From NCBI RefSeq assembly GCF_001547995.1, contig NZ_AP014690.1:186001-250000 (forward strand): a DNA stretch of 64,000 nt, given 5' to 3'. The notes under the pieces are model-generated. The model saw nothing but the letters and a program-made list of their open reading frames with translations. It did not search any database and had not been told where the DNA came from. This document shows, in pieces, positions 48,470 to 57,827 of the stretch; within the stretch, counting starts at the first letter, position 1, and the number at the start of each line of letters is the position of its first letter. The position numbers were made by a program, and so were the translations under genes. This stretch comes from Asaia bogorensis NBRC 16594. GTDB lineage: Bacteria; Pseudomonadota; Alphaproteobacteria; Acetobacterales; Acetobacteraceae.

Positions 48470-49771
48470 GTGACGACAGAGCACGCGACACCGTCCTCTT
48501 CCCATTCGGCGAAATCCCTTCCTACGCGCATGGCTGTTGCCCCTTGCAGCCTTTCTGCCTTCTTCCGCCTGAGGCTGCGTTACCTGCTGCATGCGGGCAA
48601 GGCGCGTCTCATGCAGCGCTGGCTCGGGCTGCTTGTCATTGTTTTCCTCTCCCCGGCCCTGCCAATCATCGCCCTATTGGTGCGGGCGGCGCATTTCATG
48701 GTTTTCCTGTTCGCCACGCCGGGCGTTTTTCCGAAGGCAATCGGCCTGCATCTCGGGGCAATGGCTTTTGCGCAGATCAGCGCCCTGCTCTGGGTGGAGG
48801 GGCTGCGGCCGATCCTGCGTGGCGGACCCTTTCGAGGCTATCTGGACAGCCTGCCCATCACACTGAGCGAGCGTCTAGCGATTGCCGCAGGGCTTGCCTT
48901 CCTGCTCGATCTTCCCCTGCTGCTGCCCCTGCCGGTCGGCCTTGTGCTGATCGGTCTGAAGGCCCCGATGGTTGTTCTACTCTATATAATGAGAGGCCTG
49001 GTTTTTACGGGGCTGACCATCATGGTGCAGGCCGCTCGTATCGAAGCTGCGCCAGTTCTGGTGCTCTTCGTCCTAATGGCCGATGCGGCACTCGCGATGG
49101 TGTGTGGTATGGCGGCGTCTGGCGCCGCCCTGTCGATGCTCGCCTTGCCAGTTATCATTGCCGGGGCAGGCCTGCGCCTGAGTGCGCGTCTGGGGGACTG
49201 GAACGACGCCGGGCGGTACGCACGCCGGGTCTCATCGTTTCCCCTCAAAGGGCTGAGCCGCCTGGACCCAATTCTGCGTCTGCAGATACGGTGCTGTATC
49301 GAGCGCGGCAACACAACGCTCGGTGTCATGCTGATCGTCTGGGTCCTGCCGGTTGCTTTATGGGCGCTTCTGCATGGCTTTGATTACGATTCCCGCTCCA
49401 TGCCTGTTGAGATCGTGGCCATGGGGCTCATCGCGCAAGGTAGTCTGGTGCCTTTCGCTGCGCTTGCCGAAGCACATGAGCGGGCCTCGGGATTCTGTCA
49501 GGCCTTGCCTCTGCTGCGGTTCTTCTGGGTCAGAAGCGATATTGGCCTCGTAGTCGGTTTGTTTGTAAGCCCGGGGCTGCTTTGTCTGCTGCCTCTCGTT
49601 CTGCATGGACTGATCTCGCTGCTGGGCGCGTTCCTCGTGCTCGCCTCCTATCTGCTCCTGGTTTCGGCGCTTAGAGCGACCATCCCGATCGATCCACGCT
49701 GGCGGCCCATGCCTGCGCTCGCCCTTTCTGCGCTATGGATTTCAGTCATCCTCTTTGGGGCTTTCGCATGA
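48470..49771 (+). CDS. Multi-spanning membrane protein, putative ABC permease subunit
   Basis: 433 residues from a GTG with GAGGGAAGAA about 8 bases upstream. About ten hydrophobic helices, with a cytoplasmic stretch around residue 250 (RRVSSFPLKGLSRLDPILRL). No family is recognised with certainty. Its stop overlaps the ATG of an ABC ATPase (ATGA), so it is very likely the membrane half of a two-gene ABC exporter. No periplasmic binding protein is nearby, which favours export. The cargo is unknown. Confidence 0.65.
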   Translation: MTTEHATPSSSHSAKSLPTRMAVAPCSLSAFFRLRLRYLLHAGKARLMQRWLGLLVIVFLSPALPIIALLVRAAHFMVFLFATPGVFPKAIGLHLGAMAFAQISALLWVEGLRPILRGGPFRGYLDSLPITLSERLAIAAGLAFLLDLPLLLPLPVGLVLIGLKAPMVVLLYIMRGLVFTGLTIMVQAARIEAAPVLVLFVLMADAALAMVCGMAASGAALSMLALPVIIAGAGLRLSARLGDWNDAGRYARRVSSFPLKGLSRLDPILRLQIRCCIERGNTTLGVMLIVWVLPVALWALLHGFDYDSRSMPVEIVAMGLIAQGSLVPFAALAEAHERASGFCQALPLLRFFWVRSDIGLVVGLFVSPGLLCLLPLVLHGLISLLGAFLVLASYLLLVSALRATIPIDPRWRPMPALALSALWISVILFGAFA

Positions 49772-50391
49772 CCGATATACTGCTCTGCACCGACCTTGAG
49801 ATGGCCTATAAGGGACGGCCCGTATTCTCTTCAGTGACCTTCGCACTGGGTGTGGGTCTGCATGGGCTCTGGGGCGGCAACGGCACAGGGAAATCAACCC
49901 TGCTTCGTGGTTTGTCCGGGGTCGCAAAACTGCAGAAGGGCCGGGTGATGATCGCGGGACATGACCTCGCTCGCCAGTCCGTCGCAGCCAAATCATGCCT
50001 TGCCTATGTCCCGGACGAAGGGGCGGTCTATCCGTTCATGACCGGGCGCGACCTCATGGCCCTGTGCGCCTGGGCACGCAAGGCGCCTGATGTCTCGCCG
50101 GATCTGATCGAGGGGTTCGGTCTCACGCCGCATCTCGACAAGCGCTATGACGCGCTGTCGCTCGGAACGCGGCGCAAGATGCTCATCGCCTCGGCTTTTA
50201 TAGGTACACCGCAGCTATTATTGATGGATGAGCCGGGCAACGGGCTCGATGCGGCCTCACGCGATTATCTGATGATGCTGCTGGCAGAAACAGCGCGATC
50301 GGCCTGTATCCTGCTCTCGTCCCATGACAGCCTCTTTCTCGAGGCGCTTGGGGCGCGGATCATCAGAATGGAAACGTTGGGAAAAGACTGA
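49768..50391 (+). CDS. ABC transporter ATP-binding subunit
   Basis: 207 residues from the ATG at 49768, overlapping the permease stop. Walker A GGNGTGKST (about 36-44), Walker B LLLMDEPGNGLD, and H-loop LLSSHD. The ABC signature is LSLGTRRK instead of the usual LSGGQ, as in some ABC-2-type and CcmA-like ATPases. Slightly short, a compact ATPase without extra domains. Its partner is the preceding membrane protein; substrate unknown. Confidence 0.85.
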   Translation: MTDILLCTDLEMAYKGRPVFSSVTFALGVGLHGLWGGNGTGKSTLLRGLSGVAKLQKGRVMIAGHDLARQSVAAKSCLAYVPDEGAVYPFMTGRDLMALCAWARKAPDVSPDLIEGFGLTPHLDKRYDALSLGTRRKMLIASAFIGTPQLLLMDEPGNGLDAASRDYLMMLLAETARSACILLSSHDSLFLEALGARIIRMETLGKD

Positions 50392-50494
50392 GGGCGACAC
50401 CGTGCTCCGGCATCGCCCTCGTCATGATCTGCTTACCTGCCTGAGGCAGGCATCAAGTGGTGGAGGTCAGGCGACGCCGGACGACCTGAGACCT

Positions 50495-52501
50495 TCAGTG
50501 ATAGGTCACCGGCCGTGCGCTGGCGATTTCCTGTTCCTCGGCGAAGGCCGGCCACTGGGCGTGGGCCAGAGCATGGAGCGACGGCGCGGGCAAGCCGAGC
50601 TTATCGGCATAGATCCAAAGATAGGTAAAAGCGTGATGGACGTAGTCACGCGTCTCGCCGTTGGGGAGAAGCTCCATGAAAAGAAGCGGATCATGGGCCA
50701 GCTCTGCCTCGTGGGGCGTGCCGCTTTCCCAGCGCGCGATCGCACCCGGCCCGGCATTGTAGGAGGCAAGGGTGTGGATCAGATCGCCTCCCTTGGGTGC
50801 TGTGTCGGAACGCTCCGAAAGGCCAGCCAGATACTGAACGTAAAGCTGGCCGATTTCGAGATTGACCGCCGGGTTGTGCAGGCGACCGACCATATCGGCG
50901 GGGACGTTGATGATTGCGACGCCGTGGGAGTCGAGAGCAGGTTTGGGCCCGCTCACAAAGCTCGCCGTCAGGGGGCGAATCTGCATCAGGCCATGTGCGC
51001 CGGCACTCGATGACGCCTTCGGATCGAAATTCGATTCCAGACGCGTCAGGGCATAGACGAGCGCCGGGTCCATCTTGAAACCATGACGTGGCGAAAGCTG
51101 CGGGGTGGGGAACCCGGCCAGATGGGCCGGACGCCCGTCGCGTGAGCCAAGGATGGTGGCAATCTGCTCTGACAAGTCATGCAGGCCGGCCGCAGCGGCA
51201 ACCAGCTGCACGGAATGACAGAGTGCGGTATCGGAAACGATGTCGGGCCACATACGGCGCAGCAGGGCTTCCGCACGGGCTGTTTCGCCAATCTGAAGCA
51301 GGGCGAACAAGCGCGGTCCCTGCGGCGTGGCGGCTACGGCATCGATATCGATTTCACCCATCACCGGGATCGGATTCTGGAGCGCGGTCTCATCTGACTG
51401 AAGCGCCGTGGCATTTCCTGCCGTGGCGTCCTCTGTGCTGGCAGCGATCTTGCCAGCATGATGCAGCCCAAGGGATTGTCTGGCCAGGATGCCATAGAAT
51501 GTGCCGGGTTCAGCCGCAGCGCGCTGCAACCACGACGTTGCCAGAGTGGCAGGGCCCGGCAGATGACGATGCACACGAGCCGCCCAGTAGGCGCTGGCAG
51601 CGCGAATGTCGTTATTGGTCGTCCGGGCGCGTGAGGCCTGCTCGAAAAGCTGGGCCGCATCGCTCAGTTCGCCCTGACGCCAGGCGGCAAGGCCAGCCAC
51701 GTAACCGGCATAGCCAAGCTGGCTTTCGCTCTGGGCAAATCCTTTTCGGGCCGTCTGCAGGGCAAAGCCCGTCTCACCGGCACTCAACATGCCCAGAGCG
51801 ACTTCTGCCTTGAGCTGCGCCGCATAGAGCGGCGTCATGCCTGGGGTGGAATCGATAAGTTTAACAGCGCTCTGACCGCCCTTGAGCCCCCACGAAACAC
51901 GCTCGCTCACGGTACGGTCCAGCAGGGGATTACGGTTGAGAAGGTGAGAAAGCGGGTCTGTCGTCCCTGTCGTTGCGTTTGACGCGGTATCCGAAGGGGC
52001 AAGAGACGTTGGGAAGTTCTGCAGGGTCACGCTGCCCTTGGGGCTGAGTGAGACCAGCAGGCTCTGTATGGCACCCGCATCGGCAAGGCTTGAAAAGGTC
52101 TTGAGCCACAGGCGTAGTTGTACCGGCTGTGGGTGATAGGCTGGGTTGAGATAGCGCTCCGCCAGAAGGTCACCCATCAGGATGCCATCATGGGCAGCAC
52201 GGGAACGGGCAATGGCGGTCTCGAAATCACCGGCACGCTGGGCGCGGAACGCCTCTTTCAGCAGCGCGGCATCTGACGCGGTAAGGGGATGGGGAAGACC
52301 ATTCGAACCCCCAGGCATGTAGGATCGCGGCGTAGCAAACGCCGTTTCCTCGCTCTGGGCATTGTCATGATCGGCAGGGTTAAGCGTCGGTTTGCTTTCC
52401 TGGGCACGAAGCGGGTTGAACGTCGCTCCCGCCACAAGCATCGCGCACAGCATGAAAGCACGGGCGCTATTACTCGACGCGAAATAAGAAATTCCTCGCA
52501 T
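50495..52501 (-). CDS. Soluble lytic murein transglycosylase (Slt-type)
   Basis: 668 residues with a signal peptide (cleavage near LRA, residue 33), an alpha-helical superhelix (about 70-470) and a C-terminal lysozyme-like SLT domain. The domain has catalytic Glu in TRLESNFDPKA (about residue 487), then SSAGAHGLMQI and LASYNAGPGAI. It cleaves the MurNAc-GlcNAc bond of peptidoglycan with formation of the anhydro product. A low-complexity linker (residues 160-185, Thr/Ser-rich) is unusual but harmless. Transcribed alone. Confidence 0.92.
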   Translation of the reverse strand: MRGISYFASSNSARAFMLCAMLVAGATFNPLRAQESKPTLNPADHDNAQSEETAFATPRSYMPGGSNGLPHPLTASDAALLKEAFRAQRAGDFETAIARSRAAHDGILMGDLLAERYLNPAYHPQPVQLRLWLKTFSSLADAGAIQSLLVSLSPKGSVTLQNFPTSLAPSDTASNATTGTTDPLSHLLNRNPLLDRTVSERVSWGLKGGQSAVKLIDSTPGMTPLYAAQLKAEVALGMLSAGETGFALQTARKGFAQSESQLGYAGYVAGLAAWRQGELSDAAQLFEQASRARTTNNDIRAASAYWAARVHRHLPGPATLATSWLQRAAAEPGTFYGILARQSLGLHHAGKIAASTEDATAGNATALQSDETALQNPIPVMGEIDIDAVAATPQGPRLFALLQIGETARAEALLRRMWPDIVSDTALCHSVQLVAAAAGLHDLSEQIATILGSRDGRPAHLAGFPTPQLSPRHGFKMDPALVYALTRLESNFDPKASSSAGAHGLMQIRPLTASFVSGPKPALDSHGVAIINVPADMVGRLHNPAVNLEIGQLYVQYLAGLSERSDTAPKGGDLIHTLASYNAGPGAIARWESGTPHEAELAHDPLLFMELLPNGETRDYVHHAFTYLWIYADKLGLPAPSLHALAHAQWPAFAEEQEIASARPVTYH

Positions 52502-52679
52502 GGTGGGGATGCTCGTAGCCCCTCTTGCATGTCAAAGCAAGAGTGGCCGAAAGGTCACACCAAAGGAGTTCGCTATTCTAAGATTGTTTGCTGAATTCTA
52601 CCAGAGGGATACAGGACAAAAACCGCGTTTTTCCGGGCAAAAATCAATTTTTTTTATTAAGGCTTTGCAACTGTCCGTG

Positions 52680-53495
52680 TCAGCCCGCAGCGTCGAGGCT
52701 TTCTGCCATGAAAACAAGGTCTTTCCACATCTCCCGGCGGGCACGGGCACTCGCAATCATCTGCTGGGGGTGCTGCAGAACGAGCGCCTGAACGTCATGG
52801 CCATTGTCGAGTCGCAAAGTAATCCATGCGCCTCGTGAGCGTGCCACGCTCGCCTGTTCATCAACGAGAATGCGCAGAGGGGTCGGTCCAAGGAGAATCA
52901 GTCGCTCCGGCCGAGCGCGAGCAATGACCGCATTGAGCAGGGCACGACATTCCCGGCCTTCAATGGTCGAGACAGCACGCCCGCCCGGCGGACGCCAGGG
53001 AAGGGCAGGTGCCTGCGAAAGCGCATGGCGTTCAAGCCCGATGCTAGGCAGGATCATGTCGAGCAATTTGCCTGTCTCTCCGGCAAACACATCGCCCGAC
53101 CGGTCTTCATCGGCGTCGGGCGCATCGCCAATGAGCATCAGCTTCGCGTCGGGCACGATATGAGGCCGGACACTGGTTGAGGCGGTGCGTGACAGGGCGC
53201 ACTCCGGAAAGGCCTCCACACCCCACATGCGCGCTGTTTCAGGGTCGACCGGTGCGGCGCGTGCTGTGACCGCCGGCGCAGCACTGCCCTGTGCGCCGCC
53301 ATGCGCACGGTCTCCCGCGCGGCTATTACCCCCAGCGACGACGCGTCCTGACGGTCGTGCTGTGAGCGGGGCGGGACGATCGAGCCTTTGGGGCGGGGTC
53401 TCATCCAGAAGGCAATCCACCCCCCACTCCCGGTAGAGCTCCAGCAGGGCGAGAATTTCGGACTGGTCCTGACCGGACAGGGAAAGAGGCATCAT
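52680..53495 (-). CDS. Uracil-DNA glycosylase superfamily protein (family 4-like, diverged)
   Basis: 271 residues. An N-terminal disordered Gly/Ala-rich region (about 85 residues) precedes a UDG fold: ECALSRTAST, LMLIGDAPDADEDRSGDVFAG (motif 1 in place of GEAPG-x-DED), ALPWRPPGGRA, GRECRALL and the C-terminal LQHPQQMI. Only two of the four cysteines that hold the Fe-S cluster in classical family 4 enzymes are seen. It may still remove uracil from DNA, but the changed motif makes activity uncertain. Divergent from the TPR gene. Confidence 0.7.
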   Translation of the reverse strand: MMPLSLSGQDQSEILALLELYREWGVDCLLDETPPQRLDRPAPLTARPSGRVVAGGNSRAGDRAHGGAQGSAAPAVTARAAPVDPETARMWGVEAFPECALSRTASTSVRPHIVPDAKLMLIGDAPDADEDRSGDVFAGETGKLLDMILPSIGLERHALSQAPALPWRPPGGRAVSTIEGRECRALLNAVIARARPERLILLGPTPLRILVDEQASVARSRGAWITLRLDNGHDVQALVLQHPQQMIASARARREMWKDLVFMAESLDAAG

Positions 53496-53543
53496 ATCTT
53501 ATCAGTTTGGTGTCTGCTCGCGTTCAGTCTAGATTGCCGCACG

Positions 53544-55406
53544 ATGCAAACCAAGCACTCTCCGCTCCGGCGCGTTCTTCTCGCCAGTCTGACAGCCATG
53601 CCCCTCGCGATGGTGCCGGGCGCTGCCCCTCATGCGGCCGAGGCAATCCCGTCGGCACGTGACCATCAGGCCGGAGCCTTTCAGATGCGGGAGGCCGCCG
53701 CTCCGGCCTGGTCGCTCACGGGTAGCCTGCTGGGTAGTATCGTATCGGTTCAGCGCAATAATATTCCCGATGCGGCCCAAGCGTTGTTCGGTGCTGTGAT
53801 GCACGGCTATCGCGAGCCGGATTTCATGCTCATGGCCCTGCGCTACAACGCCATGGATGCGGGCGAGGAAGCTGCCGGTCACGCTCTGACGCTGGCACGC
53901 CTACTGCCAAAGGAGAGCCTCTCACGCATCGTGATGGGGACCGCAGCCTTTCGTAACAGGCAGTGGAAAGACGCAGCAGCCTATTTCTCCCTGCATAGCA
54001 AGGCGTCTCAGGGTTTCCTGCGTCTGGCTGGACAGGGATTGCTGGACTGGTGCCAGTACGGGGCCTCCCCCACGCAGGATGATGCCAGCCGTCCGGCACA
54101 ATCCGCGGCCTCGCTCGACCCGGTGGCCTATCTCGCCCTGCTGCAACAGGCGCGTATCGCTTCGCTGCGCAACCAGGCCCGCACCGATGGGCTGTTTGCT
54201 CGCCTGGATGCCAGCGCCGGATCCATGCCCCCCCTTCTGCGGGTACAGACGATGCAGTTCGAAGCGGACTGGCTGGCCTTCAGGCACCACCGTGACGCTG
54301 CCATCAAAAGACTGAATCAGGTTGGTGGGGTGCTCCCCGCGTTCCAGCTCGTGGCTGACCGGCTGCGCCCGCAGGAACTCGGCACCGGATTTGACCCCTC
54401 CCAGGGGCTGGCGGAATTCTATGTTGGTATCACCACCCTTCTGGGTGACACCAATAACCGTGACCGTAATGAGGAGGGGACTGCCAGCCCCGCCGATCAG
54501 GGCGATCAGAATGATGACAAGCTGAAGGATATCCGGCAACTCAAGATCCTGCTCCTGCGTCAGGCCTTGCTGCTCCGGCCGGATCTGACCCTGGCGAAGA
54601 TTCTTCTGGCCGAGGAACTTCGCAACGATGGTCAGGCCGACCTGGCCCAGACAGCACTCGACCATGTGGCAGATGATGATCCGCTGGCCCCCCTGTCAGA
54701 CCACGCGCAGGCTCAGATCGCCCTCAAACGGCATGACCTGAAAGCAGCCTTGCGGGCGCTCGAGCGTGTGGCCAGGGCCAATCCCGATAACCCCGATATC
54801 CTCAACGAACTGGGTGCCACGCAGGACCAGCTTGGTGCGTATCAGGCCGCGGTGGATACCTATACGCGGGCGCTCAATCATGTCAGCGTCATGGAGGCAC
54901 GGGTCTGGCCGTTGCTGCTTGGGCGCGCGATGGCGTGGGATCATATGGGCCGGCGGGACAAGGCGCAGGCCGATCTTGACCGGGCGCTTGCGCTTGCACC
55001 TTCGGAGCCAATGCTGCTCAATTATGCGGGTTACTCCGATGTGCTGCATGGCGAGCGACCGGAGCAGGCGCTCAAGCTGCTTCGTCACGCCATGGACCTT
55101 GCGCCGGATGACGCCGAGATACGTGACAGCTATGCCTGGGCGCTTCTCAAGCAGAATGGTGATCTGGCGCAAGCGCTTCCGCTTCTGCTCTCCGCCGTCA
55201 ATGCAGCGCCGGGCGACGCCGAAATCGCGTATCATCTGGGCGTGGCCTACTGGTATCAGGGGCGCCAGCTCGAAGCGCGCGACCAGTGGAGCCAGGCGCT
55301 CAACAACAAGCCCGAGCCGGAAACGAAGGCCCTGATCGAGGCTGCGCTCGCCAACGGGCCTGATCTGCCTGTTTTGCGTGGTCGGCCCATCCCCCCGTCA
55401 CGATGA
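53544..55406 (+). CDS. Exported tetratricopeptide-repeat protein
   Basis: 620 residues from the ATG at 53544 (the open frame begins earlier inside the divergent UDG gene, but the signal peptide starts here: MQTKHSPLRRVLLASL, cleavage near AEA). The mature part is alpha-helical, with TPR units clearest from about residue 430 to 600 (for example HDLKAALRALERVARANPDNPDILNELG, then LLNYAGYSDVLHGERPEQAL). TPR proteins are scaffolds; here probably periplasmic. The stop overlaps the ispE start by four bases, which is likely an incidental operon link. Confidence 0.82.
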   Translation: MQTKHSPLRRVLLASLTAMPLAMVPGAAPHAAEAIPSARDHQAGAFQMREAAAPAWSLTGSLLGSIVSVQRNNIPDAAQALFGAVMHGYREPDFMLMALRYNAMDAGEEAAGHALTLARLLPKESLSRIVMGTAAFRNRQWKDAAAYFSLHSKASQGFLRLAGQGLLDWCQYGASPTQDDASRPAQSAASLDPVAYLALLQQARIASLRNQARTDGLFARLDASAGSMPPLLRVQTMQFEADWLAFRHHRDAAIKRLNQVGGVLPAFQLVADRLRPQELGTGFDPSQGLAEFYVGITTLLGDTNNRDRNEEGTASPADQGDQNDDKLKDIRQLKILLLRQALLLRPDLTLAKILLAEELRNDGQADLAQTALDHVADDDPLAPLSDHAQAQIALKRHDLKAALRALERVARANPDNPDILNELGATQDQLGAYQAAVDTYTRALNHVSVMEARVWPLLLGRAMAWDHMGRRDKAQADLDRALALAPSEPMLLNYAGYSDVLHGERPEQALKLLRHAMDLAPDDAEIRDSYAWALLKQNGDLAQALPLLLSAVNAAPGDAEIAYHLGVAYWYQGRQLEARDQWSQALNNKPEPETKALIEAALANGPDLPVLRGRPIPPSR

Positions 55407-56317
55407 GACAGACCATGAGCCCAGACGGCATGACCCCCTATCACTCCAGCGCCCGCGCCAAGATCAACCTGTTTCTCCATGTCACGGGTCGACGTGAAAA
55501 CGGTTACCATGAGCTGGATTCGCTGGCCGTTTTCGCAGACACGGCCGACCGTCTGGTTCTGGAGGCACCGGCTTTACCCGGTGAAAAAGGCCGTCTTGTT
55601 ATCGATGGGCCCTTCGGGGCCGGGCTGGATGCCGGTCCGGATAATCTGGTGCTCCGCGCCGCCGCGGCCTTGCGCGAAGCTGCCACGGTGCCATCCACGA
55701 CCCCTGACTGGCATATGCGCCTGACCAAGAACCTGCCTGTCGCTTCGGGCATCGGCGGTGGCTCGGCCGACGCTGCTGCTGCACTTCGCCTCCTCTCTCA
55801 GGCATGGTCGTGTGAATCGGCTGATCTTGCCACGGTTGCGGCAGGGCTGGGGGCTGATGTGCCTGTCTGTCTGGCTCAGAAGACACAGCGCATGCAGGGT
55901 ATTGGCGAGACGCTGGTGGCCGCGCCGGTCTTGCCGCGTTGTGCCATGGTGCTGGTCAATCCCGGTATTGCCGTGCCGACGCCCGCCGTATTCAAAGCAT
56001 GGAAGGAATCAGGCACAGGGTTTCGACCGCCAGCCAGTCTGCCCGCACGCTGGGAGAATGTTCATGCCATGTGTGCGGCGCTGGCAGCGACATCGAATGA
56101 CCTTCAACCCCCTGCGATCACGCTCTACCCGGTTATCGGTGATGTGCTGGCAGCCCTTGCCGACACCGAATCCTGCCTCTTTTCACGCATGAGCGGTTCG
56201 GGCGCGACCTGTTTCGGGCTATATGAAGATATGCCTGAGGCGATGCGTGCCGTTGCCAGCCTGCGTCATCACGGTTGGTGGGCCGAGGCTGGATGGATCC
56301 ATACGCCACTAAACTGA
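55403..56317 (+). CDS. ispE: 4-diphosphocytidyl-2-C-methyl-D-erythritol kinase IspE
   Basis: 304 residues of the GHMP kinase family: ARAKINLFLHVTGRRENGYHEL at the N-terminus, ATP-binding PVASGIGGGSADAAAAL (112-128), and C-terminal SRMSGSGATCFGLY. It phosphorylates CDP-methylerythritol in the MEP pathway, which supplies the isoprenoids needed for hopanoids, quinones and undecaprenyl phosphate. The ATG overlaps the TPR gene stop (ATGA). Confidence 0.96.
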   Translation: MRQTMSPDGMTPYHSSARAKINLFLHVTGRRENGYHELDSLAVFADTADRLVLEAPALPGEKGRLVIDGPFGAGLDAGPDNLVLRAAAALREAATVPSTTPDWHMRLTKNLPVASGIGGGSADAAAALRLLSQAWSCESADLATVAAGLGADVPVCLAQKTQRMQGIGETLVAAPVLPRCAMVLVNPGIAVPTPAVFKAWKESGTGFRPPASLPARWENVHAMCAALAATSNDLQPPAITLYPVIGDVLAALADTESCLFSRMSGSGATCFGLYEDMPEAMRAVASLRHHGWWAEAGWIHTPLN

Positions 56318-56348
56318 TCTGAAAACCCGGAAAGAGGACGATCACGAC

Positions 56349-56735
56349 ATGGGTGCGAGAATGCAGGTTGTGCAGAAGGATGATGGCACAGGGGCGACGC
56401 TGCGCTTTCTTGAAGGGAGCGGCCTGGAAGGGGAAATCGACCTGACCCTGGACCAGTTGAGCCAGTTGATTGCCAGCCTCGGACGGGTACGTTTTGCCAT
56501 GACGGCCGGGCAGGCTCAGCCCCCCATCGGCAATGCGCCATTCCTGCCGGTTTACAGCACGAACTGGGCGCTTCAGATCGATGCCCTGACCGAGGGCTCG
56601 ACGCTGGCCTTCCAGCACCCGGCATTCGGGCCGGTCGGGTTGGTGTTCGGGCCGGAGGATGCCGAGAAGCTGATCAATGGCCTCAAACACCATCGTGCGA
56701 TCATGTCGACGAACACCAGCCGCCGACCGAGCTAG
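56349..56735 (+). CDS. Conserved hypothetical protein, small, soluble
   Basis: 128 residues, no signal peptide or membrane segment. The sequence reads as a compact alpha/beta domain (VVQKDDGTGATLRFLEG, then DLTLDQLSQLIASLGRVRF, and AFGPVGLVFGPEDAEKLINGL). No family is recognised. AGAGG lies about 12 bases before the ATG. It follows ispE by 31 bases and could be in the same transcript; a 13-base palindrome follows the stop. Confidence 0.65.
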   Translation: MGARMQVVQKDDGTGATLRFLEGSGLEGEIDLTLDQLSQLIASLGRVRFAMTAGQAQPPIGNAPFLPVYSTNWALQIDALTEGSTLAFQHPAFGPVGLVFGPEDAEKLINGLKHHRAIMSTNTSRRPS

Positions 56736-56744
56736 GCATGACAA

Positions 56745-56774
56745 CCCTGATTGTCAGTTTGCTGACAATCAGGG
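56745..56774. terminator. Perfect 13-base inverted repeat between converging genes
   Basis: CCCTGATTGTCAG, loop TTTG, CTGACAATCAGGG. Nine bases after the small hypothetical gene and 31 before the end of the SDR gene. No T-run, so termination in either direction is only probable. Confidence 0.55.
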
Positions 56775-56805
56775 AGGCAAGGCTTTCAGGAGACGGGGCG
56801 TGGCG

Positions 56806-57807
56806 TCAGTTCTTGCCCCGTGCAGCGCGCCACAAGGCCAAGATCCCGGCCAGACCCAGCAGGGACGCACCCAGACCGATACGCCGCGGAATTGTCAGCA
56901 GCAGTGGCTTGCGACCCTGTTCGCGGAGCGGAATTCCCTCATAGGGGCCGTGCGCTGCGTAAGCGCCCTCGACGCTCTCCACAAAGGAGTCCGGTGCGTC
57001 TTCCGGTGCGCCGGCGCCAAATTGTGCCTTGAAACCCTTGCGCGCCAGAAAGCGGTCGCGCAGCGAAGGGGCAAGCCCGTTGATCAGGCTTGGCAGAATG
57101 GATGATGCCCCCACCCAGATGTCACGATGATGGCCCAGGACAGCCTGACAGATCGCGTGGGCTGCAATCTCGGGCTCGTAGATGCGCCCGACTGGCTTGA
57201 GGGTATGACCCGAGAGGTTGCGGCTCCAGCCCAGTCTTGTCGTGTTGATGGAGGGCAGATGCACGACCGTCAGGTCGATGCGATCGGAAAGTGCGCGGAT
57301 TTCGGGGCGGACACTGTCGCAAAAGGCACTGATTGCCGCATGAGCGCCATTGACGGCAGATTGCAAGGGCAGGCCGCGCAGCGGGTGAGCCAGACCCAGA
57401 TTGACGATCGTGCCGCTGCCGCGGCGGCGCATGCAGGCCAGCGCTGCCTGCGTGCCAAAAACCGAGCCGAGATAGGTCACATCGGTCACGCGGCGCAATG
57501 TGGCCTCATCGAGCGACAGGACCGGGCCGATGGCGGTAACGCCCGCAGCGTTGATCCAGACCGTGATCGGACCCAGATTGCGCTCGACCTGCTCGGCTGC
57601 CTGGGCGAGCGCTGCGGCGTCTGACACATCCACCTGCAGGGTGAGGGTGCGCACCGCGCTTGCCTCGAGTTCCTGAGCGGCATCCTGAAGCCGCTGCTCG
57701 TTTCGTCCAATCAGGGCAATGTCGAAGCCATAGGACGCCAGCATACGCACGGTGGCCCGCCCGATACCGGCTCCGGCGCCTGTGACGACGGCAATCTGGT
57801 TGGGCAT
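56806..57807 (-). CDS. SDR-family protein without catalytic Tyr/Lys, with C-terminal membrane segment
   Basis: About 333 residues from the ATG at 57807 (GAGGA upstream; a nearer ATG at 57822 is in frame). The cofactor motif VVTGAGAGIGRATVRML is intact and the NAAGV motif is present. At the active site, where relatives carry YxxxK, the segment reads QSAVNGAHAA (Val for Tyr, His for Lys), and Ser is also replaced (NLGLAHPL). An extended C-terminus ends in a hydrophobic helix (IGLGASLLGLAGILALW). It may be a pseudo-enzyme or use another mechanism. Directly followed by a DedA-family gene on the same strand, upstream in transcription. Confidence 0.8.
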   Translation of the reverse strand: MPNQIAVVTGAGAGIGRATVRMLASYGFDIALIGRNEQRLQDAAQELEASAVRTLTLQVDVSDAAALAQAAEQVERNLGPITVWINAAGVTAIGPVLSLDEATLRRVTDVTYLGSVFGTQAALACMRRRGSGTIVNLGLAHPLRGLPLQSAVNGAHAAISAFCDSVRPEIRALSDRIDLTVVHLPSINTTRLGWSRNLSGHTLKPVGRIYEPEIAAHAICQAVLGHHRDIWVGASSILPSLINGLAPSLRDRFLARKGFKAQFGAGAPEDAPDSFVESVEGAYAAHGPYEGIPLREQGRKPLLLTIPRRIGLGASLLGLAGILALWRAARGKN

Positions 57808-57827
57808 GGCGGCAATCCTCATTCGGT

